A stretch of 64,000 nucleotides of DNA from Gnetum montanum. Lineage: Eukaryota > Streptophyta > Gnetopsida > Gnetales > Gnetaceae. Positions within the stretch are counted from its first letter, which is position 1; each line of letters opens with the position of its first letter. Positions 11,560-24,416 of the stretch are shown piece after piece. A program made the translations under genes and the position numbers. The notes beneath the pieces were generated by a model, which saw nothing but the letters and a program-made list of their open reading frames with translations, was not told the DNA's origin and did no database searches. Location of the stretch: NCBI GenBank assembly GCA_015680685.1, contig MNCI01035320.1, positions 146,628 through 210,627 on the forward strand, in the 5' to 3' direction.

Positions 11560-13931
11560 CCCTTTTTGGTTCATTTAGGACTAATAAGTAGATCAATTAT
11601 CTCTATGCATCTTTGAAACAATCTAATATTCTTAGTTTGAAGCCATTGGATGTCTTTTAGTTTAGTGGTTACTACGTAGATTGGTTTTTTCTCACACAAT
11701 TATTCCTTAGTTTTGTTGTCGGTTGTGTTAATATTTTGAACTTCTGGTCCACAAATACACCCTGTACTATTACTGATGAATGGATTTCCCTATCTCTCCA
11801 CAATTATAAGTTCATCATTTGTGTCTTGTATTGGAGTGATAATCATTGTTGTCTTTTTATTTTATGATAAGGAGGCATCATTCCAGTGAGGAAGGTTGTT
11901 TTATCAAGTTGGCATCATGTTGGTTTTGATGAGTTAGTAGGTCCACAAGTGTTGTGCTTATGCATGGGAACCATTTTAAAGAAAGGGTGTTTCATAGACT
12001 GTGATGGAGATCTATCATTTCCATATATGGAGGTGAGTATGAGGATATTGACGATATGATGAAGGATGAGAGGTGTGAGGTGGTGAGCTCATAGAAGATG
12101 TTGTGGTATGATGATATTAAGGAGAGTGATAGTAGTGATTTAAGGTAAAGGAAGTGGAACTATTCAGGAAAGTAGATTGTTGAACATAATATCCATATGG
12201 GTAGCATTGGTTTGATGATGATGGCCTCCGCCATGAACATGGATTTTTCCACAATGTTGGATGATAGTATTGAGGCTTGTAATAAGTCCCACTAGGATAG
12301 TATGGTTGGTTGTATGACTATGTATAATTACCTATGAGAAAGGTAATTTCCTATTCATTTACTTTTGTACAAACTTGGGATTCAATAAAAAATCCCAATA
12401 CTCATGTAGATTTGACATGATTAGGCAATAGCCCTTTAGATGGTCATATAGGTAGATGTCACATCCATCATCTTCTTCGATGGTTGATTCTATAGCCTCT
12501 TCTTATATAACCATTTTTTCTTTTTGCTAATAAGTGTTCTTATATGTCCCTTAGTCCGTTTTTCTCCTTTTTTTGTGATCACATGATTTTCTTTGTGTTA
12601 CTCTCTCCTCTATGGTTTCTACACAAGCTATAAATTTCTCATTTATCCATTCCAACGTATTGTCTAGCTTTACTTAAAGCTCATTAATAGAATTTTGTTT
12701 TGGAAAGGTTTGTTGTAAAATCATCACGTTAAGAGCTACTTATTTTTCCTCATCATAGATATGGATCCTTTTCTTTTGAAGAGTTGGATCCTAGTTATTT
12801 TCTTCTACATTCTCTTGTTTTGATAGCTCTCCTTCTTCTTTTGCTACCTACCCAATTAGCCTTTGTATTCGATGGGTTCCTAGTTCATATAATTGACCTT
12901 GAGCATACATCCTAAGGATATCTCTCATTTCATTACAAAGCCCATCTATGATGTGGAAACTTTTCTCTTTTTGAGAGAAATCATGGCCTAGATATCTATG
13001 TAGTAGTGAATAGTATCTATCCAAGGCCACATCCAAGGGTTCATGATTTTCTTGCTTCCATTCTTGGATTTGTTTTCTTAAGTTGGACACTCTTGCATAG
13101 GTTTGGTATTTCTTTTTTTTTGAAAAGTTCTAGCATTGTGGACCACTGGTGGATGGAACTTGGTTCCAATGATCTATACCAATTTCCAGCTTTGTCTATT
13201 AGTTTCGTAGGGAAGAGTTTAAATTTTTCCCACTTATTTTTGATACTTTTCAAGGCATAGGCATCATGAAAGGCTTGTAAGTTATGTTGTGAATTAGAAT
13301 TATAGCCTCCTACAAATTTAGGGATATTATTTATATCATGCTTGGGTAGGTGACTTTCATTGCAATACCTATGAGATATCTTAAATACCTCTATGATCTA
13401 CATCAAGCCCTTAGTAGCCAACAAGGGTTTATCATCATTAGACATGTCATGGTGATAATCTATATTTCTATTTGTCTGATTGTGATGATCTTGTCTATGA
13501 TCATTTTAATGTCTTTGATTTTTCCCTTAGGTTTGATTTCCATATTTATCTTGACCCCATAGTGGAGCTTTATCTCTATACTTATGTTCATCTTCATTAT
13601 AACTAGATGTTAAAGAGGAAGAGGAAGACGAGGAATAGGGAGAATCTCCATGGCTCATATATTTTTACCCATGGTCCCTTGAATCATCTTTTCTAGGTTT
13701 AGAGGGGCTCTTAAGCCTTGAGGGCCTCCTTGATCTAGGACTTACTCCATCTCCTCTAGGATTTTTTGCATTAGTTGAACATAGTCTTTGAGTGTAGTAA
13801 GGATTTAAATGAGCATAGGAAACCCTTGCTTGAGGTTTTTCACTCCAATTTTTTTAGTATAGATCCTCTCATTTCTCTTATGAGTTCTTTCATTATGTGA
13901 TGTAGTCTTGGTCCTATGTGAAGAAGACATG
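11560..13931 (-). pseudogene. Element A gag (Ty3 type, decayed)
   Basis: The start MSSSHRTK at 13931 matches the E gag start MSSSHKSN. The best part is 13253-12848, a retrotransposon-gag core: KLIDKAGNWYRSLEP, a leucine-rich stretch, then QIQEWKQENHEPLDVALDR, LGHDFSQ and MYAQGQLYEL. B (34580-34332) and E (22456-22740) share every block. A degraded zinc motif, CDIYLYDHLKGYC, lies near 12470-12400 with its second Cys changed to Tyr. The C-terminal part is proline-rich and poorly preserved. Gag would form the particle. Stops and a frameshift near 13090 break it. The left end is approximate. Confidence 0.75.
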
Positions 13932-14043
13932 ATTTTAGCTGATAATATGTGTGACTTAAAATATTAATATTTTCTAAAAGACAAATTCTTAATACCTTTA
14001 AAGTGATCTTGTGTAATATAACTATTCTAGATAATTAGCACCA

Positions 14044-14061
14044 TCCTTGGCAATGACACCA
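14044..14061 (-). other. Primer-binding site, tRNA-Asp type (A)
   Basis: On the minus strand, TGGTGTCATTGCCAAGGA lies one base inside the LTR. I recall TGGCGCCGTTGCCGGGGA as the tRNA-Asp-complementary PBS of Athila/Tat elements. Against it there are 13 of 18 matches, and all five differences are C-to-T or G-to-A. Confidence 0.7.
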
Positions 14062-14062
14062 A

Positions 14063-14766
14063 TGATGAGTGGCAAGGTACCCCTATGCCCAACCATATGA
14101 ATCATAAGCATTCATGCATGATCTATTCAAATTCCATGGATGGGACTAGTTGTGCATCTAAATCATCATGAATTAATTGCAGTTTGATGTCTTCTCACTT
14201 GCGCTAGTGGTAGTTTGTCACATATGGTTTAGTCTAAAGTGAGGCATATGATGATTAATGTTTTCTAGCCCTAAGCTATTCCTAATCATAATAAAGAGAT
14301 TAATTAATTAAGTTAATTAATAATGGAAAGTAAAATATAAACTAGCCTATGGGCCATAAGTGTCCATTCCTAGCTTGTCATACACATCCTAAACCCATGT
14401 ATCCACTACTAGGAATACTAAGTGCTATGCTACTAGGCGAACCAAATAATAATGCTACTAGGATTATCAAGCGAATACATGTTTATGCTCAAAACTGGTC
14501 ATGATCATTCTACCAATTCATTAATGTTCATGGAAATGTAAATATTAACTAAGTGCATGGAATATAAATTGCATTAAAACTAAATTTAACCTAAGTCAAA
14601 GTGATGCAATGAATAAGAATCAATCTCGATCTTATTACCATTCATGAAATGTGTCTAGGTACATTGCCACTTGAATAAGACATTGTACAATTGACTAAGA
14701 TCCATGTTGTGGGCACTCACTAACTATTCTCTAAGATTATGGAATAAAACTATAAGAGTTTGACTA
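14063..14766 (-). repeat. Element A 5' LTR, truncated at an N
   Basis: Begins TGATGAGTGG, like the other LTRs of the family. It aligns with 8507-9212 and then stops at GACTAC before the single N of 14767. The missing part would contain the TATA box and the ATCGAT array. Confidence 0.8.
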
Positions 14767-14767
14767 C
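14767..14767. other. Single undetermined base at LTR/aORF junction
   Basis: One N separates the truncated LTR of A from resumed G2 aORF sequence. About 220 bp of LTR and a few bases of aORF are absent at this point. That suggests an assembly join or collapsed gap rather than a simple ambiguous base. Confidence 0.7.
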
Positions 14768-16692
14768 NCATCCCCTAATAGCATGGGGAGAGAACCTTGT
14801 GTTGAGCAAGAAAACATGGGAAAGGACAAGAAGTTACTTGTTGAAGCTAAGGGTTCAGTTAGATAAAAATTAAAGAGGCCTTTAGTTTATGAGACAATGC
14901 CACTCCTAGAGGAGTCCTTGAAGAAAATATTAATTGTTAAGCTTAACCAAGTGTATGATAGAGTTAAAGGTATGTTCTATTTATTTTGTTTTGAAGTTAT
15001 GATTTTTAGTAATATGTTTGAGCTATGACTTTGGTCATAGGTAAAATGTGTTAAGTTGTTCTATGTTTTAAGGTTGTTATTCTTATGGGAAAGCAACAAG
15101 AATAGATGGCCATAATAGTAGAGGTAGCAGCTAAAGTAGAATGAAGGTATTAAGAAGAGGAAGCTTTGCAACATCATGATGATGAGGGTCTATCTCATCC
15201 TTCATTGGATAACTTCAATGCATTTTTTGAGGAGTCAAACCTAGGTAAACCTCCTACCATCCCACGAGAGGGCCTTTCAAGTACTTACGATTTTTGGATT
15301 TATGTGTTGTTTCATGTTTACTCTTGGTCATAGTTGTTGATTACTCATTATATTTGTTATAGCTCTAGAGCCTTAGGCTTATGCCTCCACCTCCACCTTC
15401 TGCATTATACCATGGGTGGATACCCCTAATAAGATAAAGTTTGTGTGGGGCATGACTAAAGAAATTATTGGTTATTTACAATAGATAGCTCTTAAAGTTG
15501 GTGAAAGTTCTAACCCATTTTACCTTCTTTATTTACATGTTTTTGGTTTTCAAATGGTTTCTACCATTATGTAGATTTTTTTATCTTTTTTCTCTTCAGT
15601 TTTTTGTAGTTTTATGTGTCAAATTTCTTGTTTGTTATGTTAATTACACTGCCTAAGTTGAAATGGGATCCTAACATAGAGATTACTACATTGCTTGCCC
15701 TACCTTTTGATCTAAAAAATGTCCCACATAAGTTGTATGAGAGTGCCAGTAAATGTGCACTCTCATGTGAAAAATCTTTGTGAAATTGTAGACACTTTAA
15801 TGAGTTCCTATGAGTATAATTTCTAGCATTTAAGAGAGACAACAAGAAGCTGATGGAGGAGGTGAACGATCTTTGGGATTGCAAGGAGTTTGTGGAGGCC
15901 TAAGTGACTAATAGGGCCTTCTTGTAGACCAAGAAAATAACTTGGGCTCACTACTGGAATGCTATGGATGGCAAGGTTGCCCTAGCTAGAGAGGTGGTTG
16001 AACAGAAGCTAGACTTGTTGAATTACAAGGCTGGAAAATGGAAGGACTATTGAATTTGGCTTCTAGAGTGGGGCAGTGCATAAAAGGACCACAAAAAATG
16101 GTACAAGGCTGAGTAGGATGCCTACCTCAAAGAGATGTAGGATGATTTTACTAACAATGTTGGTTAGAATTATTCATGAAGTAGATCAATGTAGAGGAAG
16201 TCTACAAGTTGTTTATAGATAGTGTGGTTGTGGCTAACTTCCCTACTTGTTAGATGAAAATTACTTTAAGGGAGGTAACCATTTCCCCCTTCTCACATGA
16301 GCCATCTACTTAAAGTGACGTCAATGAGAACAACATCCTTATGGTTGTTAATCTTGGAAACATTAACTAAGCAAACATGACTAAAGACCAGCTCCTCCAT
16401 TGTCTAGAGGTTAGTCTTCAAACTTTTCTTATGAAATATGCTACTATAGAACCATCTTAGGTTTTTTTATTTTAGAGCTATTATGTTTTATTTTAGTTTA
16501 GCTTGGTTTACTATGTTTTTGGCTACTTATTTTATATATTTTTGGTTACATATTTATGTCTTAACTTCATTTTGTTGTGTGTTGATTACTAATTGATCTT
16601 GTGTTATCTTGTTACAGGCACTAGATGATACTGATAGTCCTATCAGTGAAGGTGGAAATGACCCTTCACCTCCTCCTCCAGATGCCCCCTAG
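14768..16692 (+). pseudogene. G2 aORF, downstream exons with introns (decayed)
   Basis: Continues the fragment ended at 8506. Exon to 14969, then donor AAAG|GTATGT. G3 has ATAG|GTATGT at 48030/48031. The next exon begins near 15088 (GGAAAGCAACAAGAA versus GTAAACAACAAGAA in G3), with its acceptor AG degraded. Further blocks match G3: an AG acceptor near 15360, a segment encoding LPFDLKNVPHKLYESASKCA (15700-15760), a charged, probably coiled-coil stretch (15830-16140), and a last exon after ...TTGTTACAG near 16618 encoding DDTDSPISEGGNDPSPPPP, with the stop at 16690-16692. Function is unknown. Extra antisense ORFs are known in Tat-lineage elements. Confidence 0.6.
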
Positions 16693-17362
16693 TACCATCA
16701 GTTGTCTATTCCTAGTAATTCTTATTGTTGACATTTGATGTTGATGTTGATGTTATGGCTAGTGTTAGCAAATGTTTAAGTTGCAAATGGTTTTATGTTT
16801 TTGGGTTCTTTTTAAAACATTTTTCCATACTATGTGGCTATGGATATTATGTTGTAGACATTTTAATTTCAATTTTTAGTTTCATTTTTGATTATATTGT
16901 TCTAGAATTATGGTTTTATTATGGTATTATGATTTAAGGCCATGTTGGCTAACTCATATGGTCATAATGTAATAAAAAAATGTTCAAATGACTAGGTAAT
17001 AAGGCTATAGGCTGAAATGGAAATAACTTAAAAGTGTTATTTACTAGTTTTAGACCATGGTGAATCCCACATCTTGCACATAGTTTCTATCTATTTTTTG
17101 TTTTAAAAATTTTTATGGATTTTTTAGTTTTAAAGTTTTTATGAGGTTTTTACGTTTATCATGCTACAAGAGAAATAAAAGGCTTTAATAAGTAAGAAAA
17201 CAAAACAAAAGTAAACTCTTAGGATACATGTGAATTTAAGTTTAATGTAAAGGAAATGAAATGGTAGAGATGGCTAAAATGTAATCTAAGCTAAAAGGCT
17301 ATAAGTACATATGGATACATGGTCATAAGTGCATCACGTAGAAGAAGGATTAGGGGCATACA
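16693..17362. other. G2 intergenic region between aORF and gag-PR
   Basis: AT-rich, non-coding, equivalent to 862-1452 and 49756-50235. It holds the presumed convergent 3' ends of both units. No polymerase domain is present. Confidence 0.5.
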
Positions 17363-20174
17363 TCACTTGTACAAATGTTTCATAATTTTCAAAAGATTAG
17401 AAAATGTATATAGTCTATTTTAGGTTTATATTCCTCATCTCCTTTGTTTATGATGTTAAAGAGTAGCTCTCCTCATAGCCTATCTCTTGGTCCATCATTG
17501 TTGTTTTTGGCCTTCTTTGCTCCATCAAGTTTCTTAACTTTGTGGTTAGGAGTTTCTTCTTGAAACTCCAGTTCTAACCCTTGCTTTACATCTCCATTGT
17601 TAAGTACTAAGGAAATCACATTATCACCATGAATGATAATCTCACCTCCCTAATAAGGTAGGTGAATTTCTTGATGGATGGACGAAGATAAAATTCATAA
17701 TTGAGCTACCCAAGGCCTTCTCAGGATAAGGTTGAATCTTGATGTTTTCTCCATCACCAAAAAAATTAGCAGTTGTGAGCAATTACTTTCCTATTGCAAA
17801 GTCTAAGGAGATACATCCCTTGATGTCCACTCATGATCCATTGAAGGAATTAAGAGCTGAGGTCAATGTGTGGTGTATATGTTTCATTAGGCCTAAGTGC
17901 TTAGCTATGTTATATGGGATGCCATTCGTTGTGGCTCCATCATTTATGTGCACTCTATGCACTTTGTATTATTCTACTTATATCATTATAAAGAGAATAA
18001 CCATGGTCACCTTCCTATTTTGCGGATTAGTTTTGATTTTGCTATTGTGAAATAATAGTGATGTTGAGTTCTTTTCCTCATTAGTGGGGATGTCCTTATT
18101 AATAGGGATGGAGGTCAACATCTTAGCTAATGCTTCCTAGTGTGCAACAGAAGTCATGACTAGGTTGTACAGGCTAAGGATTATGTTGTTTTACTTTAGT
18201 AACTATCTAAGCAATTCCATCACATTTAGGAAGTCTTTGTTATTTTCCATAGGTCTTTCATTCTTATTTTTCCTTCATGCATCCAAAATGTGGACTTTTT
18301 GTTTGAGTTGTGGTTTATTAGTTGAAGTAGCCTAGGTTGTAGAGCTCAAAGGTATATATGAGATGGGAGTCGACTTCGACGGGTCCACTTCCTTCCATGC
18401 CTTGCCTTCCTTATTGATCTTGTTTTTAGGCTTTTGTATAGGCTTCTTCCATTGTTTGCTTGATGACTTTTTGTTATTATTGGTTGCTTGGAAGGAAGAA
18501 TTCATTGCAATAGCCACCACAAGGGATCACTATTCTATTGCATGAGTGGATTTAGTTGTAATGGTAGGGGGAGGCACTTTGATAACAAAAGTATCTTTGG
18601 TGGGTTTTGGTGATGGGATCCTCACAACAAAGGAGGTCTTTGAACTAGTTGAAGTTGAAGGGCCCTTTCATTGTGAGGAGGTATCCCTGCAGGCCTTCAG
18701 TCATGGTCAGCATTGAATGTTGACATGGTAAATAGGCTATTATTATCATTCAATGGATATTTATATACATGAATTGAATATTTTTGAGGCCTAATTGGGT
18801 TGGAGGCATCAAGAACCAATTCACCCTTATCTATTATCCTTTGTAGCTCGTTTTTTAGTGCAAGGTAGAAGTTAGTGTCATGACCTAGCAACTAATGATA
18901 GTGATAAAAATGATCAAGCTTAAAATACTTAGGCACTACAGGGTAACATTTTGTTGCTTGAGTAGGGCCTTTGGCTATCTCACATAGTCTCTCATGCCTC
19001 TTTTTGGCATTTTTGATTATTTTATTATATTGTATCCTCCCACTCTTCAATAGTTGGTCTAATAGTTCTTATGCATTTAAGAGTAGCGTAGTGTACTTTA
19101 ACTAGTCATTTCAATCAAAGTTAGGCCTTGAAGTAGTCAATGTAGAGGCCACATATGTTAAAGGTTGGTTAGTATTATTAGCAAGGGCCCTAGGTTGGTT
19201 TGTTCTTGGCCCTTGGGGGTGGTTGATTTTTTTTTCCACAGTGGATGTTGCTATGTTATTTTTCCTTTCCCTCTCCAAATCCTTTCATGCATGTTGGTTC
19301 TTATACACTGTGTAAGTAGGGTCATCACTGGCTTCTATTGCATCCTCTATGTTTCTAATTTGAGAAAAGGCTTGACTAAGTACCTGTGGATTAAGGTAGT
19401 AAAATTTCAACTTAATGAAGTCGTTAACCACCCCCTTGAAGATAGCTAAAAGGTGGGTTTCCACTATTGGCTCTAGAATTTCATGTAGCAAAGAATTCCA
19501 TTGTTGGATGAACTTTTGCACCAGTTCAAAGGGTCCTTGCTTAACCTTCATTACTTTGTAAAGTATTGTATTATTTTTGAGTTGTGGTTAAAATAGTTAA
19601 TAAATTGTGAAATCAAATCTTCCAAGGAGGATATGGATGCTTTTAGGAAAGCACAATACTAATCAAAAGCTTTTCCATAAGGGACATAGGGAAAATTCTC
19701 ATTATTATTTATGGCCAATCTTATAGTAACAAGCACTTAGAGTGGAAGGTTATAAGATGGAATTTGGGGTCACCTTCACCATTGTACTTGATGAATTGTG
19801 ATATGGAAACACTAGGAAAAAGGGTTACTGGTGGAACTGTAGGATTGATGGGATCATCCTGATAGAAATTCATAATTTTTATAGTCTAGAATGTAGAATT
19901 CATAAGCCTATTTAACACTTTAGTTAGGTCCTAGATCATCTAAAAAGCCTAATCCTATCGTTGGTATGCCCCTATGGGTTGTGGGGTTTGCACTAAAGGT
20001 TGGAGTATAAGTTGGAAGACTTGTGGACCCATCATAGTCATGGGTAGGCTAAATAAAGAAAAAAATGGTTTGCACTAGTATCTAAGTCACAAAGGGTATG
20101 AAGGGGGTATGTGATCCTTGGATCACTTGAGATCCCACAATGGGCCCCATCTAGATGGATAAGGGATTAGTAGT
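17363..20174 (-). pseudogene. G2 gag-protease, C-terminal part (split by E)
   Basis: From 20174 leftwards: the gag core at 19551-19285 (FELVQKFIQQWNSLLHEI, then LLAIFKGVV and LSQAFSQI), a typical Ty3 gag C-terminal helix bundle. GHDTNFYLALKNEL follows at 18891-18840, a zinc-knuckle-like block whose cysteines are lost. The protease has NDGATTNGIP near 17950 and a degraded C-terminal segment near 17740-17700. The end is MKHLYK at 17363-17365. The frame is interrupted at 20174 by E and resumes at 27070. Numerous stops. Confidence 0.7.
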
Positions 20175-21192
20175 TAATGAGATGCGATTCGCATGAGCCG
20201 CAATATTGTGTACGCGATATCGTGGCCACTGCGATATTGTGTAATCCCCTGCGATATCGCAGTCCACCGCCATATCTATTAATAAGAGGTGGCACTCCCC
20301 TTATTTCCCATCCAGGTCTAGAAGTAGGGAAACTCTGGCAGTTTGATCACTCTAGGGATAGAATATTTTCCATGTGCCTGCAGTAGGAGTCCCAAAGTGA
20401 ACAGATATTTATTCGAGCAACATTGTACTTGAACACAAGTTGTGTACGGAAATAAAGATGAGCTTTCCAGATAAACCTTACAATGCACGGAATAGGATTT
20501 ATTTATTTTTTCTCTCTCACCCTTAAACTCCTAGATGCGGTATGAGTACAAATTAATGATGAGGATCTAAGGATGTGTATGAATAGTCAAGGAATAGGCT
20601 ACTTATCGCATGCGGTATGAGTACAACTTGATTACGAGCATCTAGTATGACTACTTGGTAACCCAGTGGTGTATCCAGGATCTACACTTGGTAATCCCAG
20701 TGGTAGTCCCATATGGTTAGTCAAGGAATTGGCTGCTCATCGCAGTTAGGCTAGATAGATTCTCTCAACCCTTTCCTCCTAGTTAAGTGCCTCAGTATGA
20801 CCACTTTGAGCATGTGTGTTACGTGCAGGGATCCCAGTAATGATTATCATTTGGTAGTTGCGGTTGCATCGGTTTAGGGTGTGTACGGTAAGTGGGAACA
20901 GATGCTGAAGCTAGGTAATTTAGACTTAGTTCATTAGTTAGAGTTAGTTAGTTTCTCAACGCTTCACCCTTTAGCTTAGAAGACATAAAACAGAAAAACC
21001 ATAAAAATCATATACCTCAGACTTGCTTAACCATACACCATGACAACTACAAGTAAGTCTAGGAAGACAACAAATGATTAACCCCAAGTGTTCCATGGGG
21101 CGTGAAGGCACTTAGTCTGTGGAGTTTGACTGGATTACACGTGCTACACTAGCTTTGTATGGTTGAGTGTAGGGGTACGTCGCAACTCATCA
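20175..21192 (+). repeat. Element E 5' LTR (1018 bp)
   Basis: Starts TAATGAGATGCG (the 3' LTR has TGATGAGA, so TG has become TA) and ends CAACTCATCA. A GATATC array is at 20198-20266, a TATA-like ATCTATTAATAAG at 20273-20285 and an AATAAAG signal near 20450. It is about 240 bp longer than the 3' LTR because of extra GCGGTATGAGTACAA / CCCAGTGGT-type repeats at 20530-20710. Confidence 0.9.
20198..20266 (+). promoter_or_regulatory. GATATC palindrome array upstream of LTR TATA (E, 5' LTR)
   Basis: Four to five variants of GCGATATCGC / GCAATATTGTG lie directly upstream of the TATA-like box. The 3' LTR (26308-26331) has only one or two, so the array has changed in copy number within one element. 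Confidence 0.7.
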
Positions 21193-21193
21193 T

Positions 21194-21211
21194 TGACATC
21201 GTTGCAAGGGA
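21194..21211 (+). other. Primer-binding site, tRNA-Asp type (E)
   Basis: TGACATCGTTGCAAGGGA begins one base after the LTR. It matches the tRNA-Asp-type TGGCGCCGTTGCCGGGGA at 13 of 18 positions; four of the five differences are transitions. Confidence 0.7.
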
Positions 21212-21333
21212 CTAAGTGTTTGTGTGTTGAATAGAACATAAAGGATATCACTCACATTGTTGGGAGCCTAAATGAACCTTTGGGTTAATCAAGATAAAAA
21301 AGTTTATAATAGTGAATTAGCATACCGATAACA

Positions 21334-24300
21334 ATGTCTTCTTCTCATAAGAGCAACTCACCATATAAGGACCATACACGAGACAGTCAGCAACATAAAA
21401 CACATAACCAAAATCAGCCAGTGCCTTAACAGTATAAGTTGACATATACTCATCTGGATGAGTATATCCCCAACTTTACTTTTATTCTTCATCAAGATGA
21501 ATAGATGCACTGGAGAGATTTGCAGGGTAACATCGTGTTACCTCTGGATCGATCTGTCCCAAACATGCTTCTCCGTGCCTTAGCAAAGATTGTCATGACT
21601 TAGCTTTATGTTGAATACGTTATGGAAGACTTTGACACAAGGGATTATCATCCCACAAAAGCACAACGTATGAGGGACTTAAGGTAGGAGAGCCAACATA
21701 CACTGTTGAAGGGAAAAGGTCCACATGTCCTTAGCGAAATAGGAGATGAGGAACCCCTTATAACAGGTTCTTTAGCAAATGATGTTCCCCCTCCTAATGA
21801 TGGTGAGGAGGTTGGGTATCAGAACCTATGATCAATGATACATAACACTGGTTCTGATGCCTGTGAACACCAGCTATTCACAGAAGGAGCAAAAAAAAAG
21901 ACAAGGATAGGCCGAAGCAGCTGAAGAGAAGGTAGGAAGCATCACCATGGCGATGGTTCTCCTCCCTCTTTTCCTTCATTTCATCACTCACCCTCTCCTT
22001 CCACATCTAGGTGCTACCAGCAAGAGCATAACAGAGAGGATAAAAGTAAGAAAAATGAGAGACCTCGATGAGAGAGTCGAGAGAGAGGACAAGGTAAAGG
22101 ACATAGGGAGAGTAGGGAACAATGCATACATCATAGGCATCATGAAAGAGATGATCATGATGAGCCCCTACTCGCAACTCGAAGTATGCTTGACATAACG
22201 GAGGTTGTTGGGATTCCCACAAGGCATTTAAAAGATAATCGGATCAAACGCTTAGACATGAACAACATCCCATGATTTGAAGGGGGATACAATGCAAATC
22301 CACAAAATCATTGATAGGAATTCCACGATGTCTGCACCTTGCAGAATATAGAAAATGAGTGGCAAAAACTTAATTTGTTTTCAAGGAAACTCATCAAAGA
22401 AGCAGAGAGTTGGTACTAGTCCTTAGAACTGCAAACCATTAGGAGGTGATGTACGATGTTAGAACTATTCAACGATAAGTATAAAATGTACTCCAGAGTG
22501 TCTAATTTGCGTAAGCAGATCCAAGGCTGGAAGCAAGGTACACATGAACCCTTGGATGTTGCCATGGCCCACTGCTACACACTGTTATATCATTTCCCAG
22601 GCCATGGATATGCTCAGTGGGATCAACTTTGCCACATCGTGGATGGGCTAAGGCATGAAACTAGAAGAACCCTTGGGACTTATGCCCAAGGGAGACTCTC
22701 ACAACTTAGAGCCCATGAAGTACATAGCTTGTTGGAATAAGTAGCAAAAGAAGAAGGTGAGATATGCAGAAGGGAAAGTTCAGAAGAATACAACCATGAT
22801 CCCTTTCTTCGAAATAAGGGAGTGAAATTTTGTGATGAAGAGGATGAGTCACCAATCGAAGAGTTGGTGAATAGAAAAACCTTGTCGATTCAAAAGTTAA
22901 CAACAGAAATAGCAACTAAGGTAGACGATGTATGGAGTTCCTTAGACTCTAAAATTAAAACTATCTTAAAAATTGTAGAAGAGTATAAGGTAGAATGAAG
23001 TAGTGACAAAGGTAAGAAAAAGTGGAGAGATTTAGGCCCTGCACGTAACAAGGGTAAGGGGAAAATCACTAACTCCGATGTGGTTGTGGATTTAGACATA
23101 AATGATGATTGTGGATGTGAAATATGCCACTATGACCATCCTAAGGGATGTTATCCAATTATTTCACATCTACAGGAGTCTGGGGTGTATGCACTTAATC
23201 CAAGACTCAACCAACGACAAACACCCCATAGGTTACCTTATCCTCAAGGTAACCCAAGGTAGTTCCACCAACCATTAACGTATTAACCAAGTGGAACTCC
23301 ACCACAACCCATCAGATAGCATCAACAATGGAAATACTCACAATCATGGGGGATGTCATCGCTGAAACATTAGTACCCTTACCGGCAGCCTGACCCTTAT
23401 GGATATTATGTGTAGTATCTAATTTCTTCAAGAGACTCTACGAGTCACACAACTTCCCACCATCACTACCAAGTTCAAGAGTACTTCAGAAGGACTCCTT
23501 CTCCTCTAGGAGACACTCCATACCCACACCATCCTCCAAATCCATCTGCACCTCTTCCACAAGTAGTTCCCATAACACGTCCTTCTCCAACAATGCAAGG
23601 GGAACTTCCTCCTCAACCACAACAACATCACGCTATGAGAGTTGTAAATATTCAACCTACTATTGGTTCCTGACAACTGTAAAAAAAGAAGATCCTTCTT
23701 TAGAACCAAAAGCCTAGATGAACTCTCACAACAACAAGCGGTTGAGCCCATGTACACTCCTCCACCATCTAACACTTCGGAGCACCCTTCAGTCCAACAA
23801 AGCTTAATGCATACGATTATGTTAACACATACCATAACCAACTGGATCAAGATAGGAGACCTGCCTAGGAAACTAACTGACCTTGGGAGTCCCTTAATGT
23901 ACCTTCAAGTCACCGAAAATGAACCACATAGGGCTCTTCTTGACTTCGGTTCTAGAGTCAACTTAATTTCACGAGAGACGTATCACGCCTGGAACCTGCC
24001 CCAACTTAAGAAGAGCAACATTCAACTAGAGCTGGAAAACTAGTCCATCACCATTCCCTTGGGATTGGAAGAGGACGTTATTATCACTATGTGTGGTTGG
24101 TCTTACCTAGCTGATTTTCTGGTGATTGAAGTTAACAACAACGAAGGGGACTTCTCACTTATAATGGGAAGGGCATGGCTAAGCATAGTAGATGCATGCC
24201 TTAGGATCTGCAATCTTTCCCTAGAAATTTCTAAGATAAACATTTATGGAAAGATTGAGAAGAAGAAATTTCAATGCATCACATACAATGATTCATCGGG

Positions 24301-24416
24301 TGATGACATGGAGAAAATTCCTCCATGTAACAGGTGTGCCTTTGAAACTTTGAAACAAAGATGCCTATATGTAGTAACCACACAACTAGTAGTAGACATC
24401 CCGTGGTTGACAGCTA
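21334..24416 (+). pseudogene. Element E gag-protease (Ty3 type, decayed)
   Basis: The start MSSSHKSN at 21334 is about 140 bp after the LTR. Domains in order: an N-terminal region with GNIVLPLDRSVPN near 21520; a charged linker; the gag core at 22390-22740 (SWYQSLEL-like, QIQGWKQGTHEPLDVAMAH, YAQGRLSQL); a zinc motif CEICHYDHPKG at 23118-23150; a proline-rich tail at 23260-23650; and an aspartic protease with ALLDFGSRVNLIS at about 23931-23970 and ADFLVIE...SLIMGRAWL near 24114-24180. The active site is DFG rather than the usual D[TS]G. Reading continues about 75 codons and runs into the N gap at 24417. Several TAG/TGA stops break the frame. Confidence 0.8.

Larger units (their letters stand above)
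8507..14766 (-). mobile_element. Element A: family-1 Ty3 gag-only element inserted in G2 aORF
   Basis: In minus-strand sense: 5' LTR remnant (14766 to 14063), tRNA-Asp-type PBS, gag (13931 to about 11560), spacer, remnant of ORF2, degraded polypurine tract and 3' LTR (9431 to 8507). No protease or polymerase was recognised. The 5' LTR ends abruptly at an undetermined base (14767), so about 220 bp expected from the other LTR are missing. Confidence 0.8.

Noticed and set aside
23506-23850. 114-codon minus-strand frame inside E
   Set aside because: Shadow of the proline-rich gag tail on the + strand.
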